Origin: a bacterium
GTDB lineage: Bacteria > RBG-13-66-14
NCBI GenBank assembly: GCA_035528375.1
Contig: DATKYS010000094.1
Span: 1 to 12,920 of the forward strand
Length of the DNA: 12,920 bases
Direction: 5' to 3'
Shown: positions 12,567 through 12,920 of the stretch, one piece after another
How the letters are laid out: every line of letters starts with the position of its first letter
Position numbering within the stretch: the first letter of the stretch is position 1
Notes under the pieces: generated by a model
Database searches by the model: none
What the model was told of the DNA's origin: nothing
What the model saw: only the letters and a program-made list of their open reading frames with translations
Program-made: the position numbers and the translations under genes

Positions 12567-12781
12567 AAGCTCAAGGGGTCCGACTCCTGGACGTGTTCGT
12601 TGTCGGGCCTTTCCTGTTGTGGGCGGCCGTGGAGGGACGGGAGCTCGGGCCGGCCGGCCGGCAATTCCTCGGGTTGCTCGGGTTCCTGACGATTTCGTAC
12701 AACGCCGCCAATTACCTCGAAATGAAGCGAATACAAGAAGCCGACGCATTCACCGATGCCTGGAGGTTCCGCCATGACTAA
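12563..12781 (+). CDS. small membrane protein, GTG start
   Basis: A 72-aa protein beginning at a GTG that overlaps the previous stop (GTGA); GGAGG at 12550-12554 is eight bases upstream. Residues 8-24 (LLDVFVVGPFLLWAAVE) and 36-52 (LGLLGFLTISYNAANYL) are hydrophobic, the second ending in YNAANYLEMK. A DVFVxGPF/NYL pattern recalls small membrane proteins of phage genomes, but I have no named family. It overlaps the next gene by 8 bases. Role unknown. Confidence 0.72.
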   Translation: MKAQGVRLLDVFVVGPFLLWAAVEGRELGPAGRQFLGLLGFLTISYNAANYLEMKRIQEADAFTDAWRFRHD

Positions 12782-12920
12782 CGAAGTCCCGAACGTCCTC
12801 ACGGGCGCCCGGCAGATCACCCTCGAGACACTCCGTAAGGTGCTCACCGAGGAGAACACAGACCGTTTCCTCGACTTGCTCTTTTTGAGCATCCACCTCC
12901 CGTGGTGGATTCCGTCGCGC
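12774..12920 (+). CDS. hypothetical protein, 3'-truncated by the window
   Basis: An open frame of 49 codons with no stop before the window ends. It starts MTNEVPNVLTGARQITLETL. GGAGG at 12762-12766 lies seven bases before the ATG. The visible part is polar then hydrophobic (FLDLLFLSIHLPWWIP, about 32-47), perhaps a membrane helix. Overlapping the previous gene by 8 bases, it continues the same cluster. Too short to name. Confidence 0.6.
   Translation, partial: MTNEVPNVLTGARQITLETLRKVLTEENTDRFLDLLFLSIHLPWWIPSR

Overview
The window is about 13 kb of GC-rich bacterial-type DNA. Every supportable gene lies on the + strand. Start/stop overlaps of the ATGA type and strong GGAGG ribosome sites are common. 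No housekeeping gene, tRNA or rRNA is visible. The layout fits a virus or provirus of a high-GC bacterium better than a chromosome. The host cannot be named from this sequence, and no integrase, terminase, portal, tail, packaging ATPase or replication initiator was recognised.

Layout. (1) Positions 1-968: two unknown genes closed by a strong intrinsic terminator. (2) Positions 969-1844: a non-coding region of about 880 bp full of perfect inverted repeats. It ends in a less GC-rich patch with DnaA-box-like 9-mers spaced exactly 11 bp apart, the best replication-origin candidate here. (3) Positions 1845-6455: an unknown 364-aa protein with a coiled coil and acidic tail, a tiny membrane protein, a transglutaminase-like cysteine protein, two tandem paralogues, a collagen-like tail-anchored protein and a two-helix membrane protein. 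(4) Positions 6491-7774: a very basic protein with duplicated GRF/RRRRNP motifs, then a 208-aa protein that is my candidate major capsid protein. (5) Positions 7775-8022: a non-coding stretch that folds into many nested stems, a candidate structured RNA. (6) Positions 8023-11414: small beta-rich putative structural proteins, a lectin-like beta protein, a second collagen-like tail-anchored protein, a membrane-anchored M15-type peptidase and a small HGLG protein. (7) Positions 11415-11531: two strong hairpins. (8) Positions 11532-12920: a packed cluster of small genes (unknown, two membrane proteins, zinc ribbon, helix-turn-helix, and one cut by the window end).

Interpretation (inference). Several predicted proteins end in one membrane helix and a short basic tail, and a basic, possibly nucleic-acid-binding protein sits next to the capsid candidate. 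Together with a cell-wall peptidase that carries its own membrane anchor and the absence of any tail gene, this suggests a tailless icosahedral phage with a membrane and a jelly-roll type capsid. The small-gene cluster would supply regulation, and the hairpin-rich intergenic region replication or packaging signals. Jelly-roll folds are not demonstrated; structure prediction would decide.
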